Notes: a model not told the origin generated them from the sequence alone. A stretch of 64,000 nucleotides of DNA from Micromonospora sp. Llam0 (GCF_003751085.1 NZ_RJJY01000001.1:62001-126000); one strand, 5' to 3'. Shown: positions 47,214 to 56,350, numbered from the stretch's first letter. Made by a program: numbers and translations.

Positions 47214-48038
47214 ATGCTCCGTCACCGACGCACACCGGCCCGCGCCGCGGCGCTCGCCGGTGCGGTCGTCCTCGTCGGCGTCCTCGGCCTGGCCGCCCCG
47301 GCGGCCGCGCACATTTCGGTCAACCCGTCGCAGGCCACCGTCGGCGACTACGCCCGGCTGGCGTTTCGCGTGCCGAACGAGAGCGACGAACACAGCACCG
47401 TCGAGGTGGAGGTGGTGATGCCGGAGGACGCACCGGTGGCCTCGGTGACGCTGGCCCGGGTGCCGGGCTGGACCGCCGACGTGCAGGTGGCGCCGGTGGA
47501 TCCGCCGCTGGAGGTGCACGGCGCCCAGGTCACCGAGGCGGTGTCCCGGATCGTGTGGACCGCCGACAGCCCGCAGACCGGGGTGCAGCCGGGTGAGTTC
47601 GTGGAGTTCCCGGTCTCCCTCGGCCCGCTGCCCGACGCCGAACAGCTGGTCTTCAAGTCGCTGCAGACCTACTCCGACGGCACCGTGGTGCGCTGGATCG
47701 AGGTGCCGGTGCCCGGCGAGGAGGAGCCGGCCACCCCGGCCAGCGTGGTCACGCTGACCTCGGCGGAGGAGGACAGCCCGGCGACCGGCGGCGGCGGTCA
47801 GGAACAGGTCGACGACGAGGCGCCGACGGCCGACACGTCGACGGCCGACAGTGACACCGGAGGCAACGGCGCCGCGCTGGGGGTGGGGATCGTCGGGCTG
47901 CTCGCCGGCCTCGGTGGACTGGCACTCGGCGGGCTGGCGTTCGCCCGGACCCGCCGCCCGACGCCCGCTCCGGCAGCTGCCCCGGCGGCTGCTACCCGCC
48001 CGGAGTCGACGTCGGGCGGCGGCGGATCGGCAGACTGA
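47214..48038 (+). CDS. YcnI-like copper-binding protein (DUF1775)
   Basis: 274 aa, ATG at 47214 with AAAGGG upstream. Signal peptide ending AAA, so that the mature protein starts HISVNPSQATVGDYARLAFRVPN. The new N-terminal His is the copper ligand in YcnI. The DUF1775 domain runs to about residue 175 and carries the conserved Trp of the copper brace region (VPGWTADV). An acidic linker and one C-terminal membrane helix (about 222-245) anchor it. Its end overlaps the convergent GT87 gene by 47 bases. Confidence 0.9.
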   Translation: MLRHRRTPARAAALAGAVVLVGVLGLAAPAAAHISVNPSQATVGDYARLAFRVPNESDEHSTVEVEVVMPEDAPVASVTLARVPGWTADVQVAPVDPPLEVHGAQVTEAVSRIVWTADSPQTGVQPGEFVEFPVSLGPLPDAEQLVFKSLQTYSDGTVVRWIEVPVPGEEEPATPASVVTLTSAEEDSPATGGGGQEQVDDEAPTADTSTADSDTGGNGAALGVGIVGLLAGLGGLALGGLAFARTRRPTPAPAAAPAAATRPESTSGGGGSAD

Positions 48039-49302
48039 CCAGCAGCAGCGCGGCCGCCAGCACATACAGGTTGCGCAGCACGAAGGTGGCCGGATCCTCG
48101 GTCGGCACCTTCGCGTGCCCCCAGTCGATCAGTGACACCACGCCGACGACCAGCGCCGCGAAGATGACCGCCGCCAACGCCGCCAACGCCGCCAACACTA
48201 CCGACGCCGCCGGTCCGGCGGCCCGGACTCCGCTCCGGGCCGCCGGCGGGTCCGGTGCAACGCCGAACGGCGGCCGGTCCGGCAGCGCCGCGTCGAGGAG
48301 CACGACCAGCGCCGGGACGAACCAGTAGACGTGGTGCGGCCAGGTGATCGGTGCGATCAGCGCGGCCACCAGGCCGGTCAGGGTCAGCCCGGCCAGCTCG
48401 TCACCGGCCCGTACCGCCCGGGCCGCGCGCCACAGCCCGTAGCCGGCGGCGACGGTCACCAGCACCAGCCAGACCAGCCGGTCCGGCTCGGCCGGAGCGG
48501 CCAGCCGGGCGAGCAGCCCCTGCAGCGACTGGTTGCCGGTGTAGTCGCTGCGCCCCACCCGCTCGGTGCTCCACAGCTCGGTGAACCAGAACCGCCACGA
48601 CTCGGCCGGGGCGACCGCGGCGGCGAGCAGGGTGGCGGCCGCCGCCGCCAGGCAGGACACCAACGCCGCCCGCCACCGGCGGGTGACCAGCAGGTAGACG
48701 ATGAAGATCCCCGGGAACAGCTTGATCGCCGTCGCCAGGCCGATGCCGACGCCGGCCCAGCGGGACCGCTTCGGTACGGCGAACAGCAGGTCGGCCAGAA
48801 TCAGCACGACCAGCAGCATGTTGATCTGCCCAAGGAAGATCGTCTCCCGGGTCGGCTCGATCAGCACCACCAGCGGTACCACCAGACCGGCCAGCCACCA
48901 GCGCGGCAGGCCGCGTCGGCGGGCGATCGGCGTGACCAGCCAGACCGTGGTGACCACCACCGCCAGCAGCGTGCCGACGGTGAAAACGGCGGCGGCGGTC
49001 CCGGCGCCCACCGCCGCGAACGGGCGCAGCAGCAGCGCGGTGAACGGGGGATAGGTGAAGTAGAGCTGGCCCTGCACGATGTCGGGCTGAACGTAGTCGT
49101 AGAGCGGGTTGCCGTCGGCCCACCAGCGCATCGCGCTGAGGTAGATCTTCAGGTCGTAGAAGTCGTGCCGGTTGCCGTACCAGATCAGGGCGGCGACCAC
49201 GGCGGCGCCGAGCGCGACGACGACCGCGACCCGGCGCGGCGTGCGGGATCTGTCGTCGACGGGGCGCGGCGCGGGGCCGTCCGGGAGGGTGTCGGCGGGC
49301 AC
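47992..49302 (-). CDS. GT87 (DUF2029) polyprenol-phosphate mannosyltransferase-like protein
   Basis: 436 aa; GTG at 49302 lies seven bases after a TAGGCT -10 on the minus strand. About ten membrane helices. The GT-C acidic motif is in HDFYDLKIYLSAM, with YFTYPPFTALLLRP and GQINMLLVVLILADL as further family signatures. Mycobacterial relatives (PimE, Rv2181) add alpha-1,2-mannose to lipomannan from polyprenol-phosphate mannose. Use of the same donor here is inferred. Longer upstream frames are shadows of other genes. Confidence 0.87.
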   Translation of the reverse strand: MPADTLPDGPAPRPVDDRSRTPRRVAVVVALGAAVVAALIWYGNRHDFYDLKIYLSAMRWWADGNPLYDYVQPDIVQGQLYFTYPPFTALLLRPFAAVGAGTAAAVFTVGTLLAVVVTTVWLVTPIARRRGLPRWWLAGLVVPLVVLIEPTRETIFLGQINMLLVVLILADLLFAVPKRSRWAGVGIGLATAIKLFPGIFIVYLLVTRRWRAALVSCLAAAAATLLAAAVAPAESWRFWFTELWSTERVGRSDYTGNQSLQGLLARLAAPAEPDRLVWLVLVTVAAGYGLWRAARAVRAGDELAGLTLTGLVAALIAPITWPHHVYWFVPALVVLLDAALPDRPPFGVAPDPPAARSGVRAAGPAASVVLAALAALAAVIFAALVVGVVSLIDWGHAKVPTEDPATFVLRNLYVLAAALLLVSLPIRRRPTSTPGG

Positions 49303-49309
49303 GTCCGCG

Positions 49310-49315
49310 AGCCTA
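49310..49315 (-). promoter_or_regulatory. Leaderless -10 element (TAGGCT) for GT87 gene
   Basis: On the minus strand, TAGGCT is followed by CGCGGAC and the GTG start. Confidence 0.6.
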
Positions 49316-49362
49316 GCGGGGGCCGCCGCCGGTGACCTGGTCGGCTGCTGGACGGTGCCGCG

Positions 49363-49368
49363 TAGGCT
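49363..49368 (+). promoter_or_regulatory. Leaderless -10 element (TAGGCT) for orn
   Basis: TAGGCT, six bases, then the GTG of orn. It is 48 bases from the divergent GT87 element. Confidence 0.6.
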
Positions 49369-49374
49369 GTCCGC

Positions 49375-49965
49375 GTGGCGGATCTTCTTGTCTGGATCGA
49401 CTGTGAGATGACCGGGCTCGACCTCGGCGGGGACGCGTTGATAGAGGTGGCCGCCCTGGTCACCGACTCGGACCTCAACGTGCTCGGTGACGGCGTCGAC
49501 CTGGTGATCCACGCCGACGAGGAGACGCTGGCCGGGATGCCGGACGTGGTGCGGGAGATGCACGCCAGGTCCGGGCTGACCGAGGAGGTGCGGCGCTCGG
49601 CGGTCACCCTCGCCGAGGCGGAGGACCGGGTGTTGGAGTACGTGACCAGCTTCGTGCGGGAGCCGAAGACCGCGCCGCTGTGCGGCAACTCGATCGCCAC
49701 CGATCGGGGGTTCATCGCCCGCGACATGCCACGCCTCGACTCCTACCTGCACTACCGCATGATCGACGTCTCGTCGATCAAGGAGTTGTGCCGCCGGTGG
49801 TACCCCCGGGTCTATTTCGGCCAGCCGGCCAAGGGGCTGTCGCACCGGGCCCTGGCGGACATCCGGGAGAGCATCCGGGAGCTGGAGTACTACCGGCGGT
49901 CGATCTTCGTGCCGTTGCCCGGACCGGACGTCGACGCGGCCAAAGCGATCGCCGCCGGCCTCTGA
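49375..49965 (+). CDS. orn: Oligoribonuclease
   Basis: 196 aa, GTG at 49375 after a TAGGCT -10. A DEDDh 3'-5' exonuclease that degrades RNA dinucleotides such as pGpG to mononucleotides. Catalytic acids lie in [11 protein letters not shown] (Exo I) and in [11 protein letters not shown] and HYRMIDVSS (Exo II region). The C-terminal [18 protein letters not shown] holds the Exo III His and Asp. Length matches the family. Confidence 0.97.
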   Translation: MADLLVWIDCEMTGLDLGGDALIEVAALVTDSDLNVLGDGVDLVIHADEETLAGMPDVVREMHARSGLTEEVRRSAVTLAEAEDRVLEYVTSFVREPKTAPLCGNSIATDRGFIARDMPRLDSYLHYRMIDVSSIKELCRRWYPRVYFGQPAKGLSHRALADIRESIRELEYYRRSIFVPLPGPDVDAAKAIAAGL

Positions 49966-50110
49966 CCGCTGTCGAACGACCGGCCGCTGCCGACGACCGG
50001 CCGCTGGGCGGCGGCGGGGCGGGCCCGGCGGAACCCGCTCGACGTGATGCCCGCCGGTAGGGCTATCATTGGTCGGCACCCCACGCGGCAGTCTGCCGGG
50101 TGTGGTTCTT

Positions 50111-50187
50111 GGTGGCTGTAGCTCAGCAGGTAGAGCACCGGGTTGTGGTCCCGGGTGTCGAGGGTTCAAGTCCCTTCAGTCACCCCA
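50111..50187 (+). tRNA. tRNA-His (GUG)
   Basis: Acceptor GTGGCTG/CAGTCAC with an extra G at the -1 position (50111) opposite C73, the mark of tRNA-His. Anticodon loop TTGTGGT gives GUG. CCA is encoded (50185-50187). The likely promoter is TATCAT at 50064-50069. Confidence 0.97.
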
Positions 50188-50192
50188 TACCG

Positions 50193-50229
50193 AAGCGCCC
50201 GGCCAGGATCAGATCCTGGCCGGGCGCTT
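50193..50229 (+). terminator. Strong bidirectional terminator
   Basis: A perfect 18-bp stem beginning AAGCGCCCGGCC and ending GGCCGGGCGCTT, with a one-base nominal loop, followed by TTTCTG. It ends the tRNA-His transcript and the convergent L,D-transpeptidase gene. Confidence 0.85.
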
Positions 50230-50261
50230 TCTGCTCAGTGCCCGTCCCGGGCGGGGACGGG

Positions 50262-51578
50262 TCAGGCCTGCGGGTCCGAGCTGGTCCCGGACCCGCCGGC
50301 GGCACCGCCCGGCGTCGACTCCGTCGACTCCGGCTCGGTCGTCGGCGGCTCGTACGGCAGGGCGCTGCCTTCGACGAGCTCGTCCCAGCTGAGGTTCCAC
50401 ACGGTCCAACCGTTGCCGTTGGCGAGCTGCACCTCGGTGCCCTTGACCGTGACCGGGTCACCGACCCTGGTCTGGTTGAACAACCACTTGGCGTTGTCCA
50501 TCGACATGTTGATGCAGCCGTGTGACACGTTGCGTACCCCCTGGTCGGCCACCGACCACGGGGCGGCGTGGATGAACTCGCCACCCCAGGTCAGCCGCTG
50601 GGCGTACTCGATGTCCGTCCGGTAGCCCTCCTCCGGACCCAGCTCCTCGTACGTGTCGAAGACGGTCTCCTTCAGCTTCTCCATCACGATCATGGTGCCG
50701 CTGGAGGAGGGCGTCTTCGGCTTGCCGAGACTGATCGGGATCTCCTTGATCGTCTCGCCGTCCTTGGTGACCACCATCGTCTTGCTGGCGTTGTCCGCCG
50801 TCATCACCAGCGCCGCACCGACCTCGGCGTCCACGGTCAGGTCGTTGCGGCCGTACCAGCCGTCGCCCATCGGCAGGCCACCGGTCTGCGCCTTGTAGAA
50901 CAGCTGGGTGCCGGCCTGCCAGAACTCGCGTGGCCGGAACTGGACCTCGGTGGGGCTCACCCAGTACCAGATGCCCTCCTGGGCGGGCTCGGTCTCGACG
51001 CTCAGGCGTCGCTGCACGTCGTCGCGGTAGTCCTGCGGGATGTCCCGGCTGAACCGCAGGATCAGCGGCATCGCGACACCCACCACGTTGCCGTCGCCCA
51101 GGAAGCTGGACACCCGTACCTGATTGCCCGGCTGGGCCATCGTCCGGAAGTTGTGGCTGGCCGTGGTGGTCTCGCCGTCGTCGCCGGTCACCGTCACCGT
51201 CGCCGTGTACGCGGCGTCGTACTCCAACTGCCCGTCCGGCAGGAAGACGGTGCCTTCGGCGTCGACCTCGCCCGGCACCGGGTTGCCGTCGGCGTCGGTC
51301 AACTCCACCGTTGTCTGCGCCGCGTCGGCGGTGGTGAACGTGATCGCCGTCGACGCGGGCACGTCGGTGGCGTCGGCGGCCGGCTCGGTGATCGTCGCCT
51401 GGGCCTGTGGGCTTGGCTCGGCCCCCGTACCGCCCTGCCAGGTGGGAGCGTCACCGGCGCGAGTGCAGGCGCCGGTGAGGGCGAGCGCGGCGGCGAGCGC
51501 GACGGCCGTGACAACCCGCGGTACGGGCGGTCGCGCCCGCCCGGCGCGCGGCTTTACCTGAAAGCGGCTGACTCGCAT
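50262..51578 (-). CDS. L,D-transpeptidase lipoprotein (copy 1)
   Basis: 438 aa, ATG at 51578 with GAGGGG upstream. Lipobox LTGAC at about residues 26-30 indicates lipid anchoring. Two Ig-like domains (about 60-230) precede a YkuD catalytic domain. The active-site motif is HGCINMS, with Ser-His-Gly-Cys and upstream His in EFIHAAPW. A W-rich CBM-like tail (NGWTVWNLSWDELV) follows. It forms 3-3 cross-links in peptidoglycan, like mycobacterial LdtMt2. It is tandem with a paralogue downstream in the window. Confidence 0.93.
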   Translation of the reverse strand: MRVSRFQVKPRAGRARPPVPRVVTAVALAAALALTGACTRAGDAPTWQGGTGAEPSPQAQATITEPAADATDVPASTAITFTTADAAQTTVELTDADGNPVPGEVDAEGTVFLPDGQLEYDAAYTATVTVTGDDGETTTASHNFRTMAQPGNQVRVSSFLGDGNVVGVAMPLILRFSRDIPQDYRDDVQRRLSVETEPAQEGIWYWVSPTEVQFRPREFWQAGTQLFYKAQTGGLPMGDGWYGRNDLTVDAEVGAALVMTADNASKTMVVTKDGETIKEIPISLGKPKTPSSSGTMIVMEKLKETVFDTYEELGPEEGYRTDIEYAQRLTWGGEFIHAAPWSVADQGVRNVSHGCINMSMDNAKWLFNQTRVGDPVTVKGTEVQLANGNGWTVWNLSWDELVEGSALPYEPPTTEPESTESTPGGAAGGSGTSSDPQA

Positions 51579-51801
51579 GATCCCCTCACGAAGTTTCGGT
51601 CCCCGGATCCCATCGTCCAGCAAAGACGCGATGGGGCAACTCCCGGGTTCGTGCCTCAACGTACGCAACATCGACACGGCTGACCGATATTTCCCGGATC
51701 ATCCGGTCCGTTCGGTCAGCCGTGTCTCATTCGTCCGTAGTTGGCAGTTATTCAGATGTCATACTGTGCCGATCCGACGCCGACCAGAACCACATCGACC
51801 G

Positions 51802-53082
51802 TCACCCTGACGTCGCTGTCGGTACCGGAGCCGGCGTCGTCGGCGCCGGTGAAGCGGCCCCTGCCGGCTGCAGATCGGCCGGCACCGGCAACGCACTACC
51901 TTTGACGAACTCGTCCCAGGTGAGGTTCCAGGCCGTCCAGCCATTGCCGTCCGCCAACTCCCGCTCGGTGCCCTTGACCGTGATCGGATCACCGACCTTG
52001 GTCTGGTTGAACAGCCACTTGGCGTTGTCCATCGACAGGTTGACGCAACCGTGTGACACGTTGCGTACCCCCTGGTCGCCCACCGACCACGGGGCGGCGT
52101 GGATGAACTCGCCACCCCAGGTGATCCGCTGGGCGAACGAGATGTCCGTCCGGTAGCCCTCCTCCGGGCCCAACTCGGCGAAAGTGTCGAAAACGGTCTG
52201 TTCCTGCTTGTCCATCACCACCATGGTGCCGCTCGACGACGGCGTACTCGGCTTGCCGAGACTGACCGGCATCTGCTTGACCAGCTCGTCGTTCTTGAAC
52301 ATCGACAGCTGCTTGGTGGCGTTGTCGACCTCCACGGTCACCTTGTCACCGATCTTCGCGGTGGCGCCCCGGTCCATGTCCCCGTACCGGCCGTCACCGG
52401 TCGGGTGACCGTCCAGCGCGATCCGGGTGGTCACCGTCGTGCCGGCCTGCCAGAAGTCCGGAGCCCGGTAGAAGGCCTGGGTGCCGTTGGCCACCCAGTA
52501 CCAGGTGCCCGGCTGCGGCGGGTCGGTCTTGACGAACATCCGCTTCTGGACGCTGGCCCGCTCCTGCTCCGGGATGCCGGGGAAGAACTCGACCACCACC
52601 GGCATCGCGACTCCGTACGTCCGTCCGTCGAACAGGTAGAGGCCGGTTCCGGTCTGCGACCCGGACTTGCCCATCGTGCTGAACGACGTGGTCTTCGTCT
52701 CCTCCTCCCCGGTGCTGCTGGTCGCGACGACGGTCGCCGTGTACTGCTTCTGATTCTTGAGTGGTTTGTCCGGCACCCAGGCGGTGCCGTCGTGCCGCAT
52801 ACTGCCGCTGACCTCGCCGCCACCGTCCTCGACGAGGGTCACCGAGGTGACCTCCCCGCCGCTGACCGTGGTGCCGATCTCCGTACTGATCGGCAGGTTC
52901 TTCGCGTCGGCCTTCGGCGCGATGGCGAACTCGAACGGCTCCGGCGAAGGTGTCGGACTCGCCGTGGCCACCTGGCCGTCGACGAATCGTGGCGTCTTGT
53001 CCGATCCACACCCTGCCAGTGCCGCCGGTGCGATGACTGCCAGTGTCACCGCGACCGACCAACCCCTCCTGACCTTGTGCAT
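51802..53082 (-). CDS. L,D-transpeptidase lipoprotein (copy 2)
   Basis: 426 aa, ATG at 53082. Lipobox ALAGC at about residue 24. Two Ig-like domains, then a YkuD domain with HGCVNLS and EFIHAAPW, and the same NGWTAWNLTWDEFV tail as its neighbour. The N-terminal halves of the two copies are diverged, but the DNA around the active site is nearly identical (50470-50600 versus 52000-52130), including third codon positions. Each has its own promoter gap; 51579-51801 is AT-richer and carries that of copy 1. Confidence 0.93.
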   Translation of the reverse strand: MHKVRRGWSVAVTLAVIAPAALAGCGSDKTPRFVDGQVATASPTPSPEPFEFAIAPKADAKNLPISTEIGTTVSGGEVTSVTLVEDGGGEVSGSMRHDGTAWVPDKPLKNQKQYTATVVATSSTGEEETKTTSFSTMGKSGSQTGTGLYLFDGRTYGVAMPVVVEFFPGIPEQERASVQKRMFVKTDPPQPGTWYWVANGTQAFYRAPDFWQAGTTVTTRIALDGHPTGDGRYGDMDRGATAKIGDKVTVEVDNATKQLSMFKNDELVKQMPVSLGKPSTPSSSGTMVVMDKQEQTVFDTFAELGPEEGYRTDISFAQRITWGGEFIHAAPWSVGDQGVRNVSHGCVNLSMDNAKWLFNQTKVGDPITVKGTERELADGNGWTAWNLTWDEFVKGSALPVPADLQPAGAASPAPTTPAPVPTATSG

Positions 53083-53244
53083 GCCAGTCCCCGTTCCTTG
53101 TTCCGTCCCTGCCGACATCGTGCATCACCCGCCATGCCCTTCGTGCCTGATCCGGAAGGGTGCCAGATCCGCGCACCCGGGCAGGTCCGCCGGACAGACG
53201 GCTCGTTACCGGCAACTGGTTGGAAGCTGGACGGCCGGACATGC

Positions 53245-53250
53245 TAGGGT
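53245..53250 (+). promoter_or_regulatory. Promoter -10 of tRNA-Lys
   Basis: TAGGGT, with TTGGAA at 53220-53225 as a loose -35 (19-base spacer). Confidence 0.5.
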
Positions 53251-53268
53251 TGCCCGCGTTGTCAGCGA

Positions 53269-53344
53269 GCGCCGCTAGCTCAACTGGCAGAGCAGCGGAC
53301 TCTTAATCCGCGGGTTGTAGGTTCAAGTCCTACGCGGCGTACCA
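53269..53344 (+). tRNA. tRNA-Lys (CUU)
   Basis: Full cloverleaf: acceptor GCGCCGC/GCGGCGT, anticodon stem GCGGA/TCCGC with loop CTCTTAA (CUU), T arm GTAGG-TTCAAGT-CCTAC, discriminator A and encoded CCA. Accessory genes begin directly after it. Confidence 0.97.
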
Positions 53345-53350
53345 GACAAC

Positions 53351-53391
53351 AAGGCCCCGACCAGGCGTTTCTCGCCCGGTCGGGGCCTTTT
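53351..53391 (+). terminator. Terminator of tRNA-Lys
   Basis: A perfect 12-bp stem, AAGGCCCCGACC / GGTCGGGGCCTT, followed by TTTT. Confidence 0.85.
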
Positions 53392-53544
53392 GTCGTACGT
53401 CGTACCGCCGGACGGGTGCTCGCCGGGCGCTCGTGAGCCGTTGGACCGGTCGGCCGCTGGTGGGACAGCAGCAGCATTGACGGGACGTTCACCCCGACCC
53501 ACTGCCGGGCTCGTCAAACGGGTGGATGCCGGGCTGGGATAGTG

Positions 53545-54195
53545 ATGAAGGTGAGCCCTGGATCCGCTGCGTCGCCTGAGCTTGTCATCTTCGACTGCGA
53601 CGGGGTGCTGGTTGACAGCGAGCCGATCGTTGCTCGGGTGCTCACCGAGTGGATGCGACACCTCGGGGTTCGGATCACCTATGAGGAGTGCGCTCGGGAG
53701 TTCGTGGGGCTGGCGCAGGAGGTGGCGGCGCAGCGAATCGCCGACCGTCTCGATGGCGAGGTGCCAACGGGCTGGTTCGACGGGCTCACCGCTGCGGTTG
53801 ACGCCGCGTTGCGGGCCCAGGTTCGGCCGGTGCCGGGCGTCGCGCAGGTGCTCGAACGGCTCAAGGTCCCATTCTGCGTGGCGTCGAACGGCCGGCCAGC
53901 CAAGGTCGACTTGACGCTGAGCGCGAGTGGCCTGGCGAGATACTTCGACGGGCGGATCTTTACTGCCTCGCAGGTCGCCCGAGGCAAGCCGGCCCCTGAT
54001 CTGTTTCTGCTGGCGGCGTCCCGGATGGGCGTACAGCCTGAACGGTGCGTGGTGGTCGAGGACAGCGAGGCCGGCGTTGCAGCCGGCCTGGCTGCAGGGA
54101 TGCGGGTTCTGCGGTACGCCTCGGACGGATCCCGGACGGGCTCCACCGAGGTATTCCACAGCATGGATGGCCTACCGCGTTGCTTGGGCCGGTGA
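53545..54195 (+). CDS. HAD-superfamily phosphatase (beta-phosphoglucomutase/phosphoglycolate type)
   Basis: 216 aa, ATG at 53545. HAD motif I VIFDCDGVLVDSEP, motif II VASNGR, motif III GKPAPD and motif IV VVEDSEAGVAAG. The helical cap between I and II is of class I. Substrate cannot be read; sugar phosphates are usual for this branch. It is the first gene after tRNA-Lys. Its base composition is somewhat less GC-rich than the housekeeping genes. Confidence 0.88.
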   Translation: MKVSPGSAASPELVIFDCDGVLVDSEPIVARVLTEWMRHLGVRITYEECAREFVGLAQEVAAQRIADRLDGEVPTGWFDGLTAAVDAALRAQVRPVPGVAQVLERLKVPFCVASNGRPAKVDLTLSASGLARYFDGRIFTASQVARGKPAPDLFLLAASRMGVQPERCVVVEDSEAGVAAGLAAGMRVLRYASDGSRTGSTEVFHSMDGLPRCLGR

Positions 54196-54263
54196 CCGGC
54201 GGCTGACCGATTCCAGGTGTTCCGAGCACCGGGTGCGGTCAAATGATCGACGTGGCTGCACGG

Positions 54264-54269
54264 TAATGT
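54264..54269 (+). promoter_or_regulatory. Leaderless -10 element (TAATGT) for trpS
   Basis: TAATGT is followed by seven bases and the ATG of trpS. Confidence 0.6.
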
Positions 54270-54276
54270 CCTACCT

Positions 54277-55296
54277 ATGGGGTCGACGGCGCGTAAGGTT
54301 TCGCTGACTGGTATCAAGCCGACCGGTGAACCACATCTGGGCAACTACATTGGCGCGATCCTTCCCGCACTGAAGTTGGTCGATGACTATGAGTCCCTGT
54401 ACTTCATCGCGGACCTACATGCGCTGACGACGATCCGTGACCGTGATCTGTTGCGGCACTACACCCGTTCGGTGGCCGCGACGTGGCTCGCGGCCGGACT
54501 CGATCCGGACCGCACCACCTTCTATCGCCAGTCGGACATCCGGGAGATCCCTGAGCTGACCTGGGTGCTGTCCTGTCTGACCGGTAAGGGGTTGATGAAC
54601 CGGGCGCACGCGTACAAGGCGGCGCGCGACCGTAACCGTACGGCGGGCAAGGAGGATCTGGACGCCGGTGTGAACATGGGCCTGTTCAACTACCCGATGC
54701 TGATGGCGGTCGACATTCTCATCATGGACGCCGATGTGGTGCCGGTTGGCCGTGACCAGGTCCAGCACGTCGAGTACGCAGCTGACATCGCAGGTGCCTT
54801 CAACGCCGTCTACGGCGATCGGTTCAGGCTGAAGATCCCAGCTGCCGTCATACCGGATGAAGGCTCGGCGCAGACCCTGCCCGGCGTCGACGGGCGGAAG
54901 ATGAGCAAGTCCTACGGCAACACGATCCCGCTGTTCGAGTCCGAAGCCGGTCTGCGCAAGATGATCCGGCGGATCCCGACTGACAGCGTGCCCCTCGAGG
55001 AGCCGAAGGATCCCGACTCGGCTGCGGTCTTCACGCTGCTGGAGCGGTTCGGCGAGGCGGACGTTGTCGCCGAGACCCGAGCACGGCTGTCGGCCGGTGG
55101 GATGGGTTGGGGCGAGGTGAAGGCCCAGCTCACCGACGCGTTGACCGCCCAGTTCGCGCCGCTGCGGGAGCACTACGAGGCGCTGATGGCACCTGGCGGC
55201 GAACTGGACGACCTCCTCGCGCACGGCGCGGACAAGGCCCGTAAGCAGACCCGACCGTTGCTGGAGCGGGTGCGTGACGCCGTCGGCATCGGGTAG
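54277..55296 (+). CDS. trpS: Tryptophanyl-tRNA synthetase
   Basis: 339 aa, ATG at 54277, seven bases after TAATGT. A complete class I TrpRS: PTGEPHLGNYIGA (HIGH as HLGN, 20-23), the tRNA/Trp pocket region GKGLMNRAHAYK, VPVGRDQVQHVE and the GRKMSKSYGN loop (208-212). It ends convergently 22 bases from the flavoprotein gene of the five-gene operon. Actinomycetes often carry a second TrpRS that resists Trp-analogue antibiotics. Its accessory surroundings, next to a TrpRS-like paralogue, fit that idea but do not prove it. Confidence 0.93.
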   Translation: MGSTARKVSLTGIKPTGEPHLGNYIGAILPALKLVDDYESLYFIADLHALTTIRDRDLLRHYTRSVAATWLAAGLDPDRTTFYRQSDIREIPELTWVLSCLTGKGLMNRAHAYKAARDRNRTAGKEDLDAGVNMGLFNYPMLMAVDILIMDADVVPVGRDQVQHVEYAADIAGAFNAVYGDRFRLKIPAAVIPDEGSAQTLPGVDGRKMSKSYGNTIPLFESEAGLRKMIRRIPTDSVPLEEPKDPDSAAVFTLLERFGEADVVAETRARLSAGGMGWGEVKAQLTDALTAQFAPLREHYEALMAPGGELDDLLAHGADKARKQTRPLLERVRDAVGIG

Positions 55297-55318
55297 CCGC
55301 TGGCAGCGTGCCTCGCCG

Positions 55319-56350
55319 TCAAACGAGTGCGTCGACTACCTGATCGGCGCAGTGCCAGGCGGTTGTCCATTTGCCGGGTAGCGCGACCAGCAGGTTGGCC
55401 GCTGAGGTCCAGCCGATTGGTGGCTTCCTGAGGTCGACGACCAGGCTCGATGGATCGGCCTCCGGGCTGGCTGGCTCGCACACGGTGCCCCACAGCAGGC
55501 TGAGGTCACGGTCGGGCCGTTGAACTCCGCGCAGGTCGAGGGCGGTCTGGAGCCGGGCATGTTCTTCCTCGGCCGTTGCGTACCGGCCGTTGACTGCGGG
55601 CAGGCCGACGCGGGTGCCTCCGAGATCTGGACTGAGGGCGAGGAGGTCGCCGTCCAGCCAGTAGGTCAGGCTCCGTACGCGGGTGCCGGCCTGCCGTCCC
55701 CAGGCGATGCGCCGGGTGCGGAGCGTGTTCCGGATCCCCGCTCGGGCCAACAGTCGCGGTGTACCGGCGCCGGCTGCCAGGACCAGCATGCGTGCCCGTG
55801 GGGCGGCACGCGGTGCGTTCTGTGCGAGCGAGACGAGAGAGCTGGCCGGATCTCGGCGTAGGGTGACCTCCCGTCGCAGTACCGGCGGTACGCCTGCGGT
55901 GTGAGCCAACGTGACGAGGCTGGTGTGCAGTGCGGGTAGGTTCACGCTGTAATCCGGGATGCGGAAGGCGGCGGCCGGTGGGGGAAGAGAGCCGCTGGCC
56001 ACGGGAGCCGCTTCCGAGGCGGTGATGCCGATCCGGTTCCAGGCCTTCAGATACCGGTCGACGGCATCGGCCGAGTGGAACAGGGCCAGGCCGGTGGCGG
56101 CTCCGATCCGTACGGGCCGGGTCAGGTCGTACCAGCGACTCCGCTCCCGCCAGCAGGCCTCGCTGAGCGAGGGCAGCACCGGGGCGTAGACGGCACCCGA
56201 ATGCAACTGCCCGAAGTTGGCGAGCGACGCCCCAGCCTGCCCGTCACCGACGCACCGCACCCGCAGACCACGACGTGCCGCCGCCACGGCGATAGCCAGA
56301 CCGCAGAATCCTGATCCGACGATGAGAGCGTCAAGGATGTCATCTGGCAC
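55319..56350 (-). CDS. FAD-dependent oxidoreductase (DAO-like), fifth gene of operon
   Basis: 343 aa; GTG at 56350, overlapping the SDR-like gene by 11 bases. The longer upstream frame is a shadow. N-terminal Rossmann motif DALIVGSGFCGLAIAVAAARRG (cited by GSGFCGLA), then ASLANFGQLHSGAVYAP, the FAD/substrate region of glycine/D-amino-acid oxidase-like proteins. MLVLAAGAGTPRLLARAG closes the FAD domain. The C terminus, KWTTAWHCADQVVDAL, is typical of DAO folds. It probably oxidises an amine or amino-acid-derived intermediate. The partner acceptor is unknown. Confidence 0.8.
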   Translation of the reverse strand: MPDDILDALIVGSGFCGLAIAVAAARRGLRVRCVGDGQAGASLANFGQLHSGAVYAPVLPSLSEACWRERSRWYDLTRPVRIGAATGLALFHSADAVDRYLKAWNRIGITASEAAPVASGSLPPPAAAFRIPDYSVNLPALHTSLVTLAHTAGVPPVLRREVTLRRDPASSLVSLAQNAPRAAPRARMLVLAAGAGTPRLLARAGIRNTLRTRRIAWGRQAGTRVRSLTYWLDGDLLALSPDLGGTRVGLPAVNGRYATAEEEHARLQTALDLRGVQRPDRDLSLLWGTVCEPASPEADPSSLVVDLRKPPIGWTSAANLLVALPGKWTTAWHCADQVVDALV

